Source of the DNA: Aquatica leii
Lineage: Eukaryota > Arthropoda > Insecta > Coleoptera > Lampyridae
Assembly (NCBI GenBank): GCA_035610365.1
Contig: CM069438.1
Location: 51,456,837 to 51,520,836 of the forward strand
Direction of reading: 5' to 3'
DNA length: 64,000 nucleotides
The position numbers were made by a program, and so were the translations under genes. Below the pieces are notes generated by a model. The model saw only the letters and a list, made by a program, of their open reading frames with translations. It was not told the DNA's origin and searched no databases. Shown one piece after another: positions 19,360 through 31,127 of the stretch (position 1 is the first letter of the stretch; each line of letters begins with the position of its first letter).

Positions 19360-19882
19360 CTAACAATCTAACTAAGAACTTCTCAGTGGATATTCTTAAG
19401 TGCTAGCGTATAATTTTCTAACTCAGTTATAAAACCGAATGGGAATATCTGCCGAAATTTTTATTAAGAAGATACAGTGCCAAAATGTAAAAGCAAATAA
19501 ACGAGGAAAGCAATTGTAGAACCAGTTATCTCATTGTAGATAGGTTAATGGGAACGCCATTTATTTTTTGCAACGCCCAACACACTTGAACGCAACCAAA
19601 TTCGCAACTAAACACCTAACCACGTTGTATAATTATTTAAAAATAAAAGTAGGAATAAGTTAGTTATTATTAGAGAACGTAAAATCCAGAATAATAAATG
19701 GTTTATAAATAGTCATAAAAATATATAGCGTACGCATGTACTTATTGGTTTGATTAATTAATTTACAAAGTTATCGTAAACTATAACAGATGACACTCTC
19801 AGCGGATATTTTTGAAGTACTGTGTGGATATTTTTGATTTCCGAAATTGGCATCACTGTTTTAATGCCAGTTAGTGTCTATT

Positions 19883-19897
19883 GTTAGTGCTCAACAA
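19883..19897 (+). promoter_or_regulatory. Conserved upstream 15-mer of ZNF2
   Basis: GTTAGTGCTCAACAA, identical to the blocks before the other four paralogues. The start codon is 73 bp downstream. The upstream sequence back to about 19,575 matches that of ZNF1 (11,998-12,331). Confidence 0.35.
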
Positions 19898-19969
19898 CAA
19901 AACACATCTAAATTGTTAACGATTTAGGTAGTTTTGGGCAACACGGAACATATAGTAGTATTAGAAAAT

Positions 19970-21356
19970 ATGGAGGAAAAGACAACAAACACTTGTCGAA
20001 TTTGTTTACTAGAAATAGTGGAAACCGAGCAGTATTACTCTCTCAAGAACTTAATGCTACAATCCAAGTTGTTGGATTTCCTACCAGAAATCGTAAGTAC
20101 CACTAGATGGATTCTATTGACTAACATTAGCCTCCATACAGGATCTAAATATCACATCGAACCCAATTGCTTGTAACAGGTGTATGATTACAATTGAAGA
20201 AATATATGAGTTTAAACAACTGGGAATACAAACTGAAGCGACTATAAGGAGTTTACGGCAACAAGCAGTCATTAAGGAGGAGTTGCTTGACAATGACATT
20301 ACAGTCAAACCCTCAGGCTTGAACATAATCAGTGATGACCGTTTGGAAATCAATAAAGATGTGCCCTCATGCATCGAAGAACCTTCAGAACCAAAACTAT
20401 ATTATTGCTACGACAGAGACTTCAACACTAACAAGAAGACCATTTTGATTTGTGCTTTAAAAAGTCATATGCATAAGCTCAGTAAGAAATCATTTAAATG
20501 CAATATATGTGGTTATTGCAGTAAGCATGAGGAAAATTTAGAAAGACATATGCGTAATCACCTTACTGAAAAACCATATAAATGTAATATATGTGATTAC
20601 TGTAGTAGCACCATGTCACAGTTAAAAATTCATATGCGTAAACACACTGGTGAGAAACCATATAAATGCAATACATGTGATTACTGTAGTACTACCATGT
20701 CACTGTTAAAACTTCATATGCGTAAACACACTGGTGAGAAACCATTTAAATGCAATATATGTGATTACTGTAGTATCACTGTGAGGCAGTTAAAAGTTCA
20801 TATGCGTAAGCATACTGGTGAGAAACCATTTCAATGCAATATATGTGATTACAGGGCTTTCAGCAAGCCGAACTTAAAAACGCATTTGCAGACTCATACT
20901 GGTGAAAAACCATTTAAATGCAAGGTATGTGATTACTGCACTACCACCGTATGGAAATTAAAAACGCATTTGTACAAGCACACTGGTGAGAAACCTTTTA
21001 AATGCAATGTATGTGATTACGGCAGCCTCACCAAGTGTCTTTTAAAAACGCATATGCGTACGCATACTGGTGACAAACCATTTAAATGCAATATATGTGA
21101 TTACTGCAGCATCACCAAGTCGCGTTTAAAGAGCCATATGTATAAGCATACTGGTGAGAAACGATTTAAATGTAATATATGCGATTACTGCAGCTCCTGT
21201 ACGCGGAATTTAAAAAGGCATATGCTTAGGCATACTGCATATAAATGCAATGTATGTGATTTCTGCTGTACCCACAGGACCAGTTTTAAAAGACATATGC
21301 GTCAACATACTGTTGACATCGTTTTAATGCAACATAATTATTGCACTAAACGATAG
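19970..21356 (+). CDS. ZAD-C2H2 zinc-finger protein (ZNF2)
   Basis: Exon 1 is 19,970-20,092, the intron 20,093-20,141 (GTAAGT...ATACAG, 49 bp) and exon 2 20,142-21,356, giving 445 residues. The start MEEKTTNTCRIC was chosen because it keeps the same 123-nt exon 1 as the paralogues. The ZAD has the pairs Cys9/Cys12 and Cys52/Cys55 split by the intron. Exon 2 ends with ten complete C2H2 fingers from about 20,495, the longest array in the cluster, mostly with HTGEKPF/Y linkers. The C-terminal finger pair (CSSCTRNLKRHMLRH, then CDFCCTHRTSFKRHMRQH) is shared with ZNF1 only. It probably encodes a nuclear DNA-binding regulator. No damage is seen, so this is the best candidate for a working gene here. 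Confidence 0.92.
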
Positions 21357-21880
21357 ATCTAATTGTAAACTGTTTAAAAGGAATATATGTGGTTACTGTA
21401 GTACCACCAAATCGATTTTAACTCTTTATTTGACGTTACTTGCGGGCTTATATTTTATCTGTATGTTTTTTATTGGTATTGTGTGTCCCAAGCAATATAA
21501 ATAGGACCGTTTTATGAAATTGGTAAGGCTATAATGTAGATTATATGGTGAGAGGCGTATGATTGTATTTGACTGCTCTTGTAATGTTTGAGCATTGTTT
21601 GACAAGTGCGGGTAAAACGTTTTATACTATTACAAATTAAACGTTGTAAATAATAATCACATTGGTTATTGAAGCATTTTAAAATTGTTAACTAATAATT
21701 TACAAAGAAAATAACCCAACGCCTCTCAATTTTTATAATTGTCTAAAATTACTTGTCATACTTTAATAGTTTCTAATCCTTAACGTTATTGTCAAAATCA
21801 CGCAAATTATTAAAGAAAATACGACAAACCTAAATTATATCTCAAGCGTTATTTTAACACAAACAGATGGTATAATACAC

Positions 21881-23106
21881 AAGTAGTTATATGATGCGGA
21901 TCCTAGCTGATATTTTTTCGCGCTTTTTTAAAAATTTGAATTTCGTCCAAGTTCGGAGAAGATCGGGCAAGATCGGAGTTTCTTCGTATACGTTCGTGTG
22001 CGCGCGCAGTTTTCTAATTTAAATTTCGTGTAAGTTCGGGTTCGGTCAAGTTCGAGTTTCGGAAAGGGGGGGAAGGGGGAGGTAACCACATTTCCCGCGC
22101 ATTTAAAAATATTTGAATTTCGCGTAATTTCGAGTGCTTTGAATTTGCAAACCGTTTTACAAACCATCTTGCAAACCGACCGCTTTACAAACAGCTTTGC
22201 AAACCGCTAAGCAAACCGATCGCTTTGCAAACAGCTAGTCGGTTTGTCATTTTTATGGTTTTTGGGCGGTTAATCGGTTTGTTAAGGTAGTTTTCAATTC
22301 CTGCTTTAGACCAATTATGTTTGGTCAAAAAGCACATCGGTTTGTTTCATTGGTTCGAAAATTGTAATTTAAAACCGGAATATTGAAAGTCAACACCCAA
22401 ATTTGTAATTTGACACCAGAAATCGGTTTGTTGAAGCAGCTTAAAAATCAGTTATTGTTTTTTCTTTTTTTTTGTATTGCCAGTACTAAGTTTAATAAAT
22501 TAATTTCCTAATCCGTTTACCGCTTCAACAAACCGATTTCTGGTGTCAAATTACCAATTTGGGTGTTGACTTTCAATATTCCGGTTTTAAATTACAATTT
22601 TCGAACCAATGAAACAAACCGATGTGCTTTTTGACCAAACATAATTGGTCTAAAGCAGGAATTGAAAACTGCCCTATCAAAGCGATTAACCGTCCAAAAA
22701 CCATAAAAATGACAAACCGACTAGATGTTTGCAAAGCGGTCGGTTTGTAAAGCGATCGGTTTGCTTAGCGGTTTGCAAAGCTGTTTGTAATGCGGTCGGT
22801 TTGCAAAGCGGTTTGCAAGGTGGTTTGTAAAACGGTTTGCAAATTCAAAGCACCCGAAATTACACGAAATTCAAATATTTTTAAATGCTTTGGAAATGTG
22901 GTTACTACCCCCTCACGCCCCTTTCCGAAACTCGAACTTGCTGGAACCCGAACTTACACAAAATTTAAATTTGCAAACTGCGCGCGCACTCGAACGTATA
23001 CGAAGAAACTCCGATCTCTCCCGATCTTCTCCGAACTTGCACGAAATTCAAATTTTTAAAAAAGCGCGGGAAAATTTGAGCCAGGATCCGCATCATATAA
23101 CTACTT
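21881..23106. mobile_element. 1.2-kb palindromic (foldback) element
   Basis: The left arm 21,881 to about 22,445 and the right arm about 22,520 to 23,106 are inverted copies around a short AT-rich spacer. The ends are AAGTAGTTATATGATGCGGA and its complement. ACAC flanks both sides. The matching sites behind ZNF3, ZNF4 and ZNF5 (about 33,090, 41,920 and 51,615) lack it and read through TATAATACAC directly. The arms contain short repeats of the motif CGGTTTGCAAAGCGG. There is no coding capacity. Confidence 0.88.
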
Positions 23107-23188
23107 ACACACCCTTTGCATTTCATAATATTTAAATTTAAGAATAAAATGATTACTTATTGTGGTTACATTTGTAATCTTGAATGTT

Positions 23189-24788
23189 TGTTACGTGGTT
23201 TTTCTACTAGCTTAAAAGAGCGACGACTAACTCAGTTGTTCCGGTGATTGAGTCGTAAGTTACGTTGTGCTAAATTATAAAATAAACTTTAAAAAGGCGT
23301 CCAAACTATGAAAGATTAGAGTGAAAGGCACTGTTTAAATCTACCCTAAGCTGTTACAGAACAACTAATAAGAGAAGTGGCAACACAGAGTATATTTACT
23401 TTATCACAGACAGCGGTTCACGTTAGAAGAAAATATATAATGAGATGTATATAAATTTCGTCAAACAATAGCACTAATGCTTTGACTAGACAACACGTCG
23501 TACAACAAAGTGACTTTGTCGACCTAAATGTTTACATTCAGAAGAGAAACGAATAAGAAAGAAAGCAGTTGAGACCACGGTCAAGGACAACGCCTTAAAA
23601 TCGCATGAAACGCTATCCCAGCGATACAAATCCATACCTAAATATAAGTCTCCAAAACTTAAGAAGTAAAAGAAAAATCAATATCTATCCGATCTTGAAC
23701 GGTGATATGCGTATTTACGAAAAAAACTAAGACAGTAGTGCCAAAAAGCCGTCAATAGACGTTATGAGATTCTTCCACCAAAAAAACCAAACAGATCCTA
23801 AACATCTAAGAAAAGAAGAACGCACGAAGAAATCTCAAACAAAAAAAAGATTCTGATTCAAGTCGGGCTATCTAAAAGGCAGAGAAAAACATCAGCAATC
23901 TCAAACTCACAACCACAGAGTTCTGAAAAGCCAAACACTAAAGTGTACCAAGCCAAGAAAAATCTAAACCACGCAACCCAAAACAACACCGAAAGGAAGA
24001 AAAAGAAGTAAGAGTAAATAAGAAAGAATAAGCGTGTTGGAATGTCACTTAAAAGCTAAAGAACGGATAAGATTATTCCAAAAGCAAAAGAAACCCTGAC
24101 AACATCAAAAATGCCGACTAAGCGGAAGTCTGTCTAAGTGTCAACCCAAGCGCAACAAAACAAAAACCCGATAAAGCAGAAAAAGAAAGAAAAGAAACAT
24201 AGTTGCAGTGAACACTAAAGAAAAAAGTTGCTAAAAAGAATGAAAGCATTCTAGGAACAAACCAAGATTTAGAGAAAAAAGTAAAAGAGACAATTGCCCT
24301 AAAGCTGAAAAACAAGAAAGGAAGAAGACACAGACGGAGAAAAATAAGACAAGATATAGATGTCTGTTTCGTTCTTCTATCCGTAAAAGAAATGAAAGTG
24401 AGTGACCAACCCAACCCAAAGAGAAAGAAGCACGGTTAGCACATAGAACAAATAGACAGGCCCAAGAAGAAAGAAAAAAATAAGAGATAGGTAAAGACGG
24501 ACAAAGAAAAGGCTTGATGTTAATGCTTAATTCAACCGCACAAAAGAGGTAAACCTTTAGGTGACAGAAGAAGAAAAAATAGATGTGGCATGCAGGTGAT
24601 CAACTGATCAAGAAGAAAAAGAAAAAAAGTATGAAGGCAGAAAGGAAGAAAAAAGATAGACGGAGACAAGATGTCTGTTTCGTTCTTCTCTCCGTATAAG
24701 AAACAGAAGGGATTGAGCAAATCTTCAATGCCCAACCAATCACCCAAAATATAAAAGGAAAATGAAAGAGAACAGACAATATATCACA
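23189..24788 (-). repeat. 3' LTR of the minus-strand element
   Basis: On the plus strand it starts TGTTACGTGG and ends ATATATCACA, so it has TG...CA ends. The middle is strongly purine-rich on the plus strand. Copies or fragments are at 14,912, 26,697, 28,398, 33,522, 42,193 and 51,888. The outer edge is supported by those copies; the inner edge is inferred from the shared end at 16,231 and 29,991. Confidence 0.7.
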
Positions 24789-25612
24789 GTTAGCCCTAGA
24801 ACGAATGCGTACGAATTGCTGTCCCAAATTGGATAGTTTACCACAAGACTTCAATGCCGACAATCGGAATAGGAAACTCAAGAAAAGAAAAACCAAATCT
24901 AAAAGCAAAAGAGAGAATCCTATAGATGACGTACCAATTCAAAAACGCCGATTAAGCGGATCCAACTATATACCGACGGAAAGGTAGTCTGTTCTTAAGT
25001 AAGATAAAGAAGAAAGAAACCAAAAGAAATTTATCAGAAACTTAACTAAAGAATATCGGTGACTACAACCAACAAGACACCAACGACGTATTCAAAGACT
25101 GGAACCACCTAAACTAAGTGAAGCGAATCAGAAAAGTAGTAGAGGCCACAAATCGAAAGCTAGAGCTTACGAAGCTTGCGACGCCGATGGAAAAGAAGAT
25201 TTAAATTTAAAAAAAAATTAAAAGCTATTTACGAAGTAGATGCAAGAGTAAAGAGAAACGGCACAATCCCTATGTAGACGTGTAGAAGGTTTGTAGTAAC
25301 GCGAGTGTTGGAGCGCTTTGGCGTACCTGGAAAGACGTGACAAGGCGACCTAGTAGGATGGCTTCGTTGTGAGTTCGAACACGAAGAAAAGTAGCGTATG
25401 AACTCGGCAATCTTAGATCTCATATGAGGCGCCTATAACACTGCGGTGATCACAATCAGATATAATATGGTGATCTTGAATAAGTTGCTTGCGCTGGTCC
25501 GATGGAACAACTAATTTCCACAAGTAAGGATCAGAGAAACACGTACACGTTTACATAAATGATTTTTCACAACACATCAACGAGAGAACCGACGACGATA
25601 AGGCGAGTAACT

Positions 25613-26436
25613 TTAGACACTAAACCTAACTACTAATGATGGGTAGTAGAGACCTAATAATCCTAGAAACTGAAAAGAAATTAGAAGGAAGATAGAGATG
25701 AGAACAAACAGAACGTAAAGGCTTGTCATCTTGAAAACGACAACGAACACAAATATTTGAAGTAGGAGTAGATACAGAAGAAGGCGATGCATTAAGAGAG
25801 CAAGTAATAGGATTAGCAGAAGAGACGGAAGTAGAAGTCTGATACTAGCAAAAACTACAGGTGGCTCTTGAACTTTGCTATTAATCTCTGCCGTTGAGAA
25901 GTTAAAAGAATTGCGAGAGTTGATGTTCGACTCCAAACGATACTAACTACGAGATAGATGGTATCACAATCAACGCTAACGGAAGTTGATAGAACCGCGT
26001 TAGATTTCGACGAATGATCTTGAGCTACATTTTCTCTGGGATCTATTACGACAGCTGAAGAAAGTGGGATCGCATAACGTATGTACCGATAGATTCGTTA
26101 GCTCCCATTGTACGATTGCGAATGGTATCCATTAAACGCTCATCATAATCCAAAGGTAAAAACTCCGACTTCATCTGACGAACGTAGAGAACTTCGGTTC
26201 GTCCTAAAAACAAAAAGAGCTTTGCCAGACAAAACCTCAAACGCTGATAGAAAAAGTTGGTGATGCGAGACACCACGAGACAAACACAATTCGTCAACAC
26301 GAATAAGAAACTCAATATAAACAGAAGGATCTTCAACAGAAAAAGTCACGTTCCATTTCGCGAGGATGATTTCTGAATCAAAATCCGAAGAAGTGAGAAG
26401 TGGTGCTTCTTCATTTGAAGAATACATAGTTAACAA
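25613..26436 (-). pseudogene. Gag relic of the minus-strand LTR element
   Basis: ATG 26,436 opens a frame with a retrotransposon Gag core (WNVTFSVEDPSVYIEFL, then LSRGVSHHQLFLSAFEVLSG). It continues after a frame change near 26,165 with FLPLDYDERLMDTIRNRT. Near 25,740 another frame gives a Cys-rich CVRCRF...VCSH stretch where Gag proteins have a zinc knuckle. Several frame breaks make it non-functional. Confidence 0.6.
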
Positions 26437-26672
26437 TAAATCCTAAAACAGTAGGCTAATCAAAATAATAAACCAAAAGCAGAAACCTGCTAACACATGT
26501 CCGACTAAAAATCCCATCAAACTTAAAGTAAATCCATAACTAAAACAAGTTAAGTCTTGCAACAACCTGAAGGAAACTAAGTAAACTTGGAGTAAACCGA
26601 ACCCACTAAAGAGAACCAATAAATAGAAAAGTCAATAAAAATAGAACGAATTATAATCGTACACACGAAATT

Positions 26673-26692
26673 GGGCTCTACGTTGGGGGCCA
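26673..26692 (-). other. Primer binding site of the minus-strand LTR element
   Basis: The minus strand reads TGGCCCCCAACGTAGAGCCC a few bases inside the LTR edge, the position and TGG start expected for a tRNA primer site. It fixes the orientation of the element. The tRNA is not identified. Confidence 0.55.
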
Positions 26693-26939
26693 AATTTTTT
26701 ACGTGGTTTTTTTCGTAACTTAAAAGAGCGACGACTTACTCAGTTGTTGCGGTGATTGAGTCTTAAGCTTCATGGTACTCAATTATAAAATAAACTTTAA
26801 AAAGGCGTCCAAACGATGAGACTAGAGTGGAAGGCACTGTTTAAATCTACCCGAAGGTGTTACAGCACAACTAATAAGAGAAGTAGTAATACAGAGTATA
26901 TTTATTTTATCACAGACAGCGGTTCACGCTTAATTGAAA

Positions 26940-27552
26940 TCTAACAATGACGTACATACGGTGTTATCACAAGTAAAACTCATTTAATTCATACGATCAC
27001 TGAAAATAAACCAAACATGGGATAAGTGAGTTCTGGAACTTTTGCAAATTTGAGATATTTTTACTATGCGACGCGACGATAAACTGGCGCTGGGCATGGC
27101 GATTGTTGCACTAGAATGCCGTTAATTTTGTTTTTGCAGGCTTTGTTGATTGTACCATTTTTTGAAATACTGATCGATTATCTCAACGTCTCCAGTAAGG
27201 ACGTTCTTCTTTGGTGAAATCTCCTCATGAGAATACTACATCGTTCATTGGGCTCAACTCAGTTTGTTGGGGGTTTTCAACTAAATTAAAATTTTCTGAT
27301 GTAATCATGACAGCATTTCTATAAGAATATAATTCGTTTGATAGTAGTGCTTGGGAATCCATAGCCAAGTCAGTTGCGTTTCTTTAAAGAGATTGTGTAT
27401 CAGAGTCTTTGTAATAAACAAACTTTTGTTAAGATTAGTTTTTTTGTCACTGGTGACGATAGCATAGCATATTAAGTTATTGTGGTATTTGAAGTAGTGA
27501 CTTTGAATTGTGTCACAGTGGTTTCTGTAGTGTTATTCAGATAGTGGGCTTT
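26940..27552. other. Region without recognisable gene
   Basis: The LTR match ends near 26,939 and the transposon end starts at 27,553. In between I see AT-rich sequence with no motif, no long frame and no close repeat elsewhere in the window. Confidence 0.5.
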
Positions 27553-27985
27553 TGGACACTACAAAAAAAAACGGTTCACTCAGTATTATTTCAGAAAAAC
27601 ATAACCTAAGCAACTATGAATGACCAATGACGATAAATAAACGTAACTGTTATTCTGTGAAAGTAGCGTCACTAAGTTTCTGCCACTATGTGGCCAAACT
27701 ACAGTTGTTGACACAGTCGCGGAAACTGTGTGTGTTGTTCCGTATTTTTCTTTCGTAGCATTTAAAACATTGTTTAACTTTTCCGATAAGATTATATTAA
27801 ATGCTATAACCGATGCTAATAACTTGTTCATTTTCAAAAGTTGCGCCATATATACTTGGTTTTTATATAAACACTCAGGAAATCCGATGATCAGGCTGAT
27901 CAAATTACTACCGCTTTTTAGGAAACCAGCGCGATAAATCCTCTCGCACATTATTTGAATTATGCGCTGGAGCACCATCTTGTTG
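27553..27985 (-). pseudogene. DDE transposase relic (mariner/IS630-like)
   Basis: Minus-strand positions 27,985-27,909 read QQDGAPAHNSNNVREDLSRW followed by FPKKR, the second-Asp region of mariner/IS630-like transposases. A degenerate LKNQVYMAQ-type block follows toward 27,850. At the 27,553 end lies the block GGACACTACAAAAAA, also found at 16,233 and 29,993, which is probably the element terminus. A second fragment of the motif is at 30,673-30,748. Confidence 0.65.
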
Positions 27986-28397
27986 AATTAACGCAACTTT
28001 TTCTTAATTTAAGCCACGCTGTATCTCTTCTTGTTTACGAGAACATTATGCTGTGTAGTCTTATTTTGGCCACGTTGTTTACATTAATTAATAATTTTTA
28101 TTATAAATAGCTGGATTGTCGTTTTCTTATTTTGATTTTGTGCCCAATATACTAGTACATTGTACGCCACTGTGAAGAACCTTGCAATTTGGTTTTGTCT
28201 TAGTGTTGCCAATTCTAGTGGAATTCCCCAAAATTCCTTTATTAAACTACATTCTATAATCTGTATCAAATGTAATTCATAAAATAAATCAGAAAACAAA
28301 TTTTATTTTCTTTGTGGAATTAGTCGAATTGTAGAATCAGTTTGTACGAAGAATATGATCTCCGAATATGATCAAGTTAGTTGGCAACACTAGTGAC
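27986..28397. other. AT-rich region shared with 30,750-31,020
   Basis: Blocks such as TTTACGAGAACATTATGCTGTG and GCCCAATATACTAGTACATT recur, diverged, at about 30,835-30,965, and the second also lies before ZNF4 and ZNF5. It is probably duplicated promoter-proximal or transposon sequence. No gene is seen. Confidence 0.5.
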
Positions 28398-29991
28398 AAG
28401 CGACGACTAACTCAGTTGTCCCGGTGATTAAGTCGTAAGTTACGTTGTGCAAAAAACTTTAAAAAGGCGTCCAAACGGTGAAAGATTAGGGTGGAAGGCA
28501 CCGTTTAAATACAAATATAAGTCCCCAAAGTTTAGGAGGTAAAAGAAAAACTAAGTATCAATATCTACCCAATCTTGAATGTTGGTACGTGTGTATTTAG
28601 AGAAAAAACTAAGATAGTAGTGCCAAAAAGTCGTCAACAGACGTTATGAGATTCTTCCACCAAAAAACCAAACAGACCCTAAAGATCTAAGAGTAAAGAA
28701 CGGACGAAGAAATCTCAAACAAAAAGAAGTTTCTGATTAAAGTCGGACCACCTAAAAGGTAGAGAAAAAAATCAGCAATCCCAAAGTCACAACTACAAAG
28801 TTCTGAAAAGCCAAACACTAAAGTGTACCAATCCAAGCAAATCTAAACCGCGCAACCCAAAACAACACCGAAAGGAAGAAAAAGAAGTAAGTAAATAAGA
28901 AATAATAAGAAGCTTGTTGGAATGTCACTTAAAAGTCGAAGAACGGATTAGAATATTCCAAGAGCAAAAGAAACCCAAAGAAAAGAAAAACCCCAACAGT
29001 GGCTGACATCAAAAATGCCGACTAAGCGGAAGTACAGTGTACAAGAAACGACGTTGCAGTGTGTCCCAAGTGTCTAATCAAGCGCAACAAAACGAAAACC
29101 CAATCAAGCTGGAAAAGTGACAGAAAAAAAAAGAAAAGAAACTTAGTTGCAGGGAACACTAAAGAAAAAAATTGCTAAAAAGAAGTATTCTAGGAACAAA
29201 CGAAAATTTAGAGAAAAAAAGAAAAAGAGACAATTGCTCTAAAAGCGAATCTTCAGAAGCAAAAGAAAAAAAATGAAAAGTAAGAAAAACAAGAAAGAAA
29301 GAAGACAGACGGAGAAAGATATGTGTCATGTAGATGTCTGTTTCGTTCTTCTCTCCGTAGAAGAAACGAAAGGGAGTGACCAACTCTTCAATGCCTAACC
29401 AACCGCTCTAGAAGCAAACCATGAAGACAATCCAAAGAGAAAGAAGCATGATTGGCACGTAGAAAAGATAGACAGGCTCAAGAAGAAAGAAAAGACAAGC
29501 AATATGGAAAGACGGACAAAGATAAGGCTAGATGTTCGTTTTTCGCCCCGTAAATGAACGTAAAGAGAGACCATCCTACGGTGCTCATCTAACCGCCCAA
29601 AAGAGGTAAACCGAGTGGTTGATCACTGACTAAAATTTTGTACACCATATTTACAAATATTTACCAATACATACCAAATGTTTACGAGATTTACCAATCG
29701 CGGTACACCATACTTACTAGGTGATCAACCCCTCGAGGCAAACCTTCAGGAGAAAGAAGAAGAGGGAAATACATGCGGCATGCGATGATCAACTAATCGA
29801 GAAGAAAAAAATGAAAACTAAGAAAGACAGAAAGGAAGAAAAGAGGCAGACGGAGAAAGATAAGACAAGATGCCTGTTACGTTTTTCTCTCCGTAAAAGA
29901 AACGGAAGAGATTGACCAACCTTTCAATGTCCAACCAACCACCGCAACCACCCAAAATATGAAAAGAAAAAATAAGAGAACATATATCACA
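28398..29991 (-). mobile_element. LTR fragment of the 23,189 family
   Basis: It begins inside the LTR (CGACGACTAACTCAG) and runs to the ATATATCACA end, with some internal gaps and a 122-bp insertion at 29,613-29,734. It lacks the first about 30 bp of the LTR. Confidence 0.75.
29613..29734. mobile_element. 122-bp MITE candidate
   Basis: Inverted ends GAGTGGTTGATCAC and GTGATCAACCCCTC enclose AT-rich sequence with repeated TACCAA and TACACCAT motifs. The matching LTR at about 24,548-24,560 reads AGAGGTAAACCTTTAG without the insert. A target duplication is not clear. Confidence 0.6.
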
Positions 29992-31040
29992 CATGGACAC
30001 TACAAAAAAGAACGGTTTATTTAGTATTGTGCCAGAAAAACACAACTATAAATGACCAATGACGTTAAATAAAAATTAAAAATTTTTGTGTTATCGTCGT
30101 TTTGTAATTTCCGCATTTTTCTTGTATTTGATTTCTATAACGTACGTTATTCTAAGGTGCTCAAGTGACGTAAAAGTGATTTAATATACAAACCTGATCT
30201 ATGATTGATCTGGAGGTGTTTAATAAACTCTTCTGCTGCTTTGCTACGCTTAATTAATTCCTCTTATAACGGTTTAGATTATAAAATTTTAGATTTTTTT
30301 ACACGGAATGGCACATCCTGCAATTTTATTCTTATACTTTTTGCCTAATTCTGCATGATTTTTGAAAGACTTGATTTTTCAAGTGGTTTTGGAGATATAG
30401 AGGAAATACGCTAGCGTGAAACACCTTGTATATTTAAGATAAGAATGCACAGCAAGGGGATCTTGTAAACGATAACAATCACGGTGTGGTTTAAATTATT
30501 GTTCATCGTTTTCAAAATTAATGTTTTTTTTATTTTTTTAATTGGATTTGTTTTGAAACAAAAAATAACAACACTTTGTCATTGCTACTTTTTGACATCA
30601 AAGGTGCCGACAAGGAGTGATCATACTGGATCTGAAAGCATTATACTGTGGTAGAGGGATCTTGTAAACGATAACCGCTTTTTAGGAAACCAGCGCGACA
30701 AATCCTTTCGTACATTATTTGAATTATGCGCTGGACCACCATCTTGTTAAAAACGATTAAAATTTGGCATCGGCATGTAGATATACTTAAATTAACGTAA
30801 CTTTTTCTTAATTTAAGCTATCCTGTATCTTTTCTCGTTTACAAGAACATTATGCTGTGTAGTCTTATCTTGGCTACGTTGTTTAGATGAAGGACTAATT
30901 TATAATTATAAATAGCTGTATTTTCTTATTTTCATTTTGCGCCCAATATGCTAATACATTGTACGCCAATGTAAATAATGTTGCAATTTGGTTAATCAAA
31001 TCAGTTGGCAACATTGGTTCGTCCCTTGCCAACTAGTGGT
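29992..31040. other. TE-derived upstream region of ZNF3
   Basis: It opens with the transposon terminal block (about 29,995-30,055) and then AT-rich sequence with no frame of note. Minus-strand 30,748-30,673 repeats the transposase motif seen at 27,909-27,985 (QDGGPAHNSNNVRKDLSRWF). The last 300 bp resemble 27,990-28,200. No gene is seen. Confidence 0.55.
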
Positions 31041-31055
31041 GTTAGTGCTCAACAA
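31041..31055 (+). promoter_or_regulatory. Conserved upstream 15-mer of ZNF3
   Basis: GTTAGTGCTCAACAA, identical to the other four copies. The start codon is 73 bp downstream, as in ZNF2. Confidence 0.35.
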
Positions 31056-31127
31056 CAAAACTTATCTAAACTGTAAACGATTTAGGTAGTTTTGGGCAAC
31101 ACGGAATATATAGTATAATTAGAAAAT

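Larger units (their letters stand above)
16292..19360 (-). mobile_element. Penelope-like retroelement
   Basis: Three same-direction copies of a terminal repeat (16,292-16,410; 16,513-16,650; 19,264-19,360; core CCACGGCCGGAATCTATACT) bracket a minus-strand Penelope coding region. The extra copy at the 16.3-16.65 kb end suggests tandem terminal repeats or a nested fragment. A second element of the family is at 61,670-63,079. Confidence 0.88.
23189..26939 (-). mobile_element. LTR retrotransposon, minus strand, decayed
   Basis: The order on the plus strand is a 1.6-kb LTR (23,189-24,788), an internal part with gag relics, a primer site at 26,673-26,692 and the start of a second LTR (26,697-26,939) that is cut off. 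No pol domain is recognisable, so this is a non-autonomous or heavily deleted element. Its left edge follows TTGAATGT, the same flank that precedes the LTR fragments behind ZNF3-5. The insertion therefore predates those duplications. Confidence 0.75.

Noticed and set aside
20500..21250. Regular repeat spacing of about 84 bp, considered as a CRISPR or satellite array
   Set aside because: The period is that of C2H2 fingers with linkers (28 codons), and the frame and zinc residues are kept.
24118..24908. Several minus-strand frames rich in Phe, Leu and Ser that look like membrane proteins
   Set aside because: They come from the pyrimidine-rich strand of a repeated LTR. The frames are not conserved between the LTR copies at 14,912, 23,189 and 28,398 and have no family motif.
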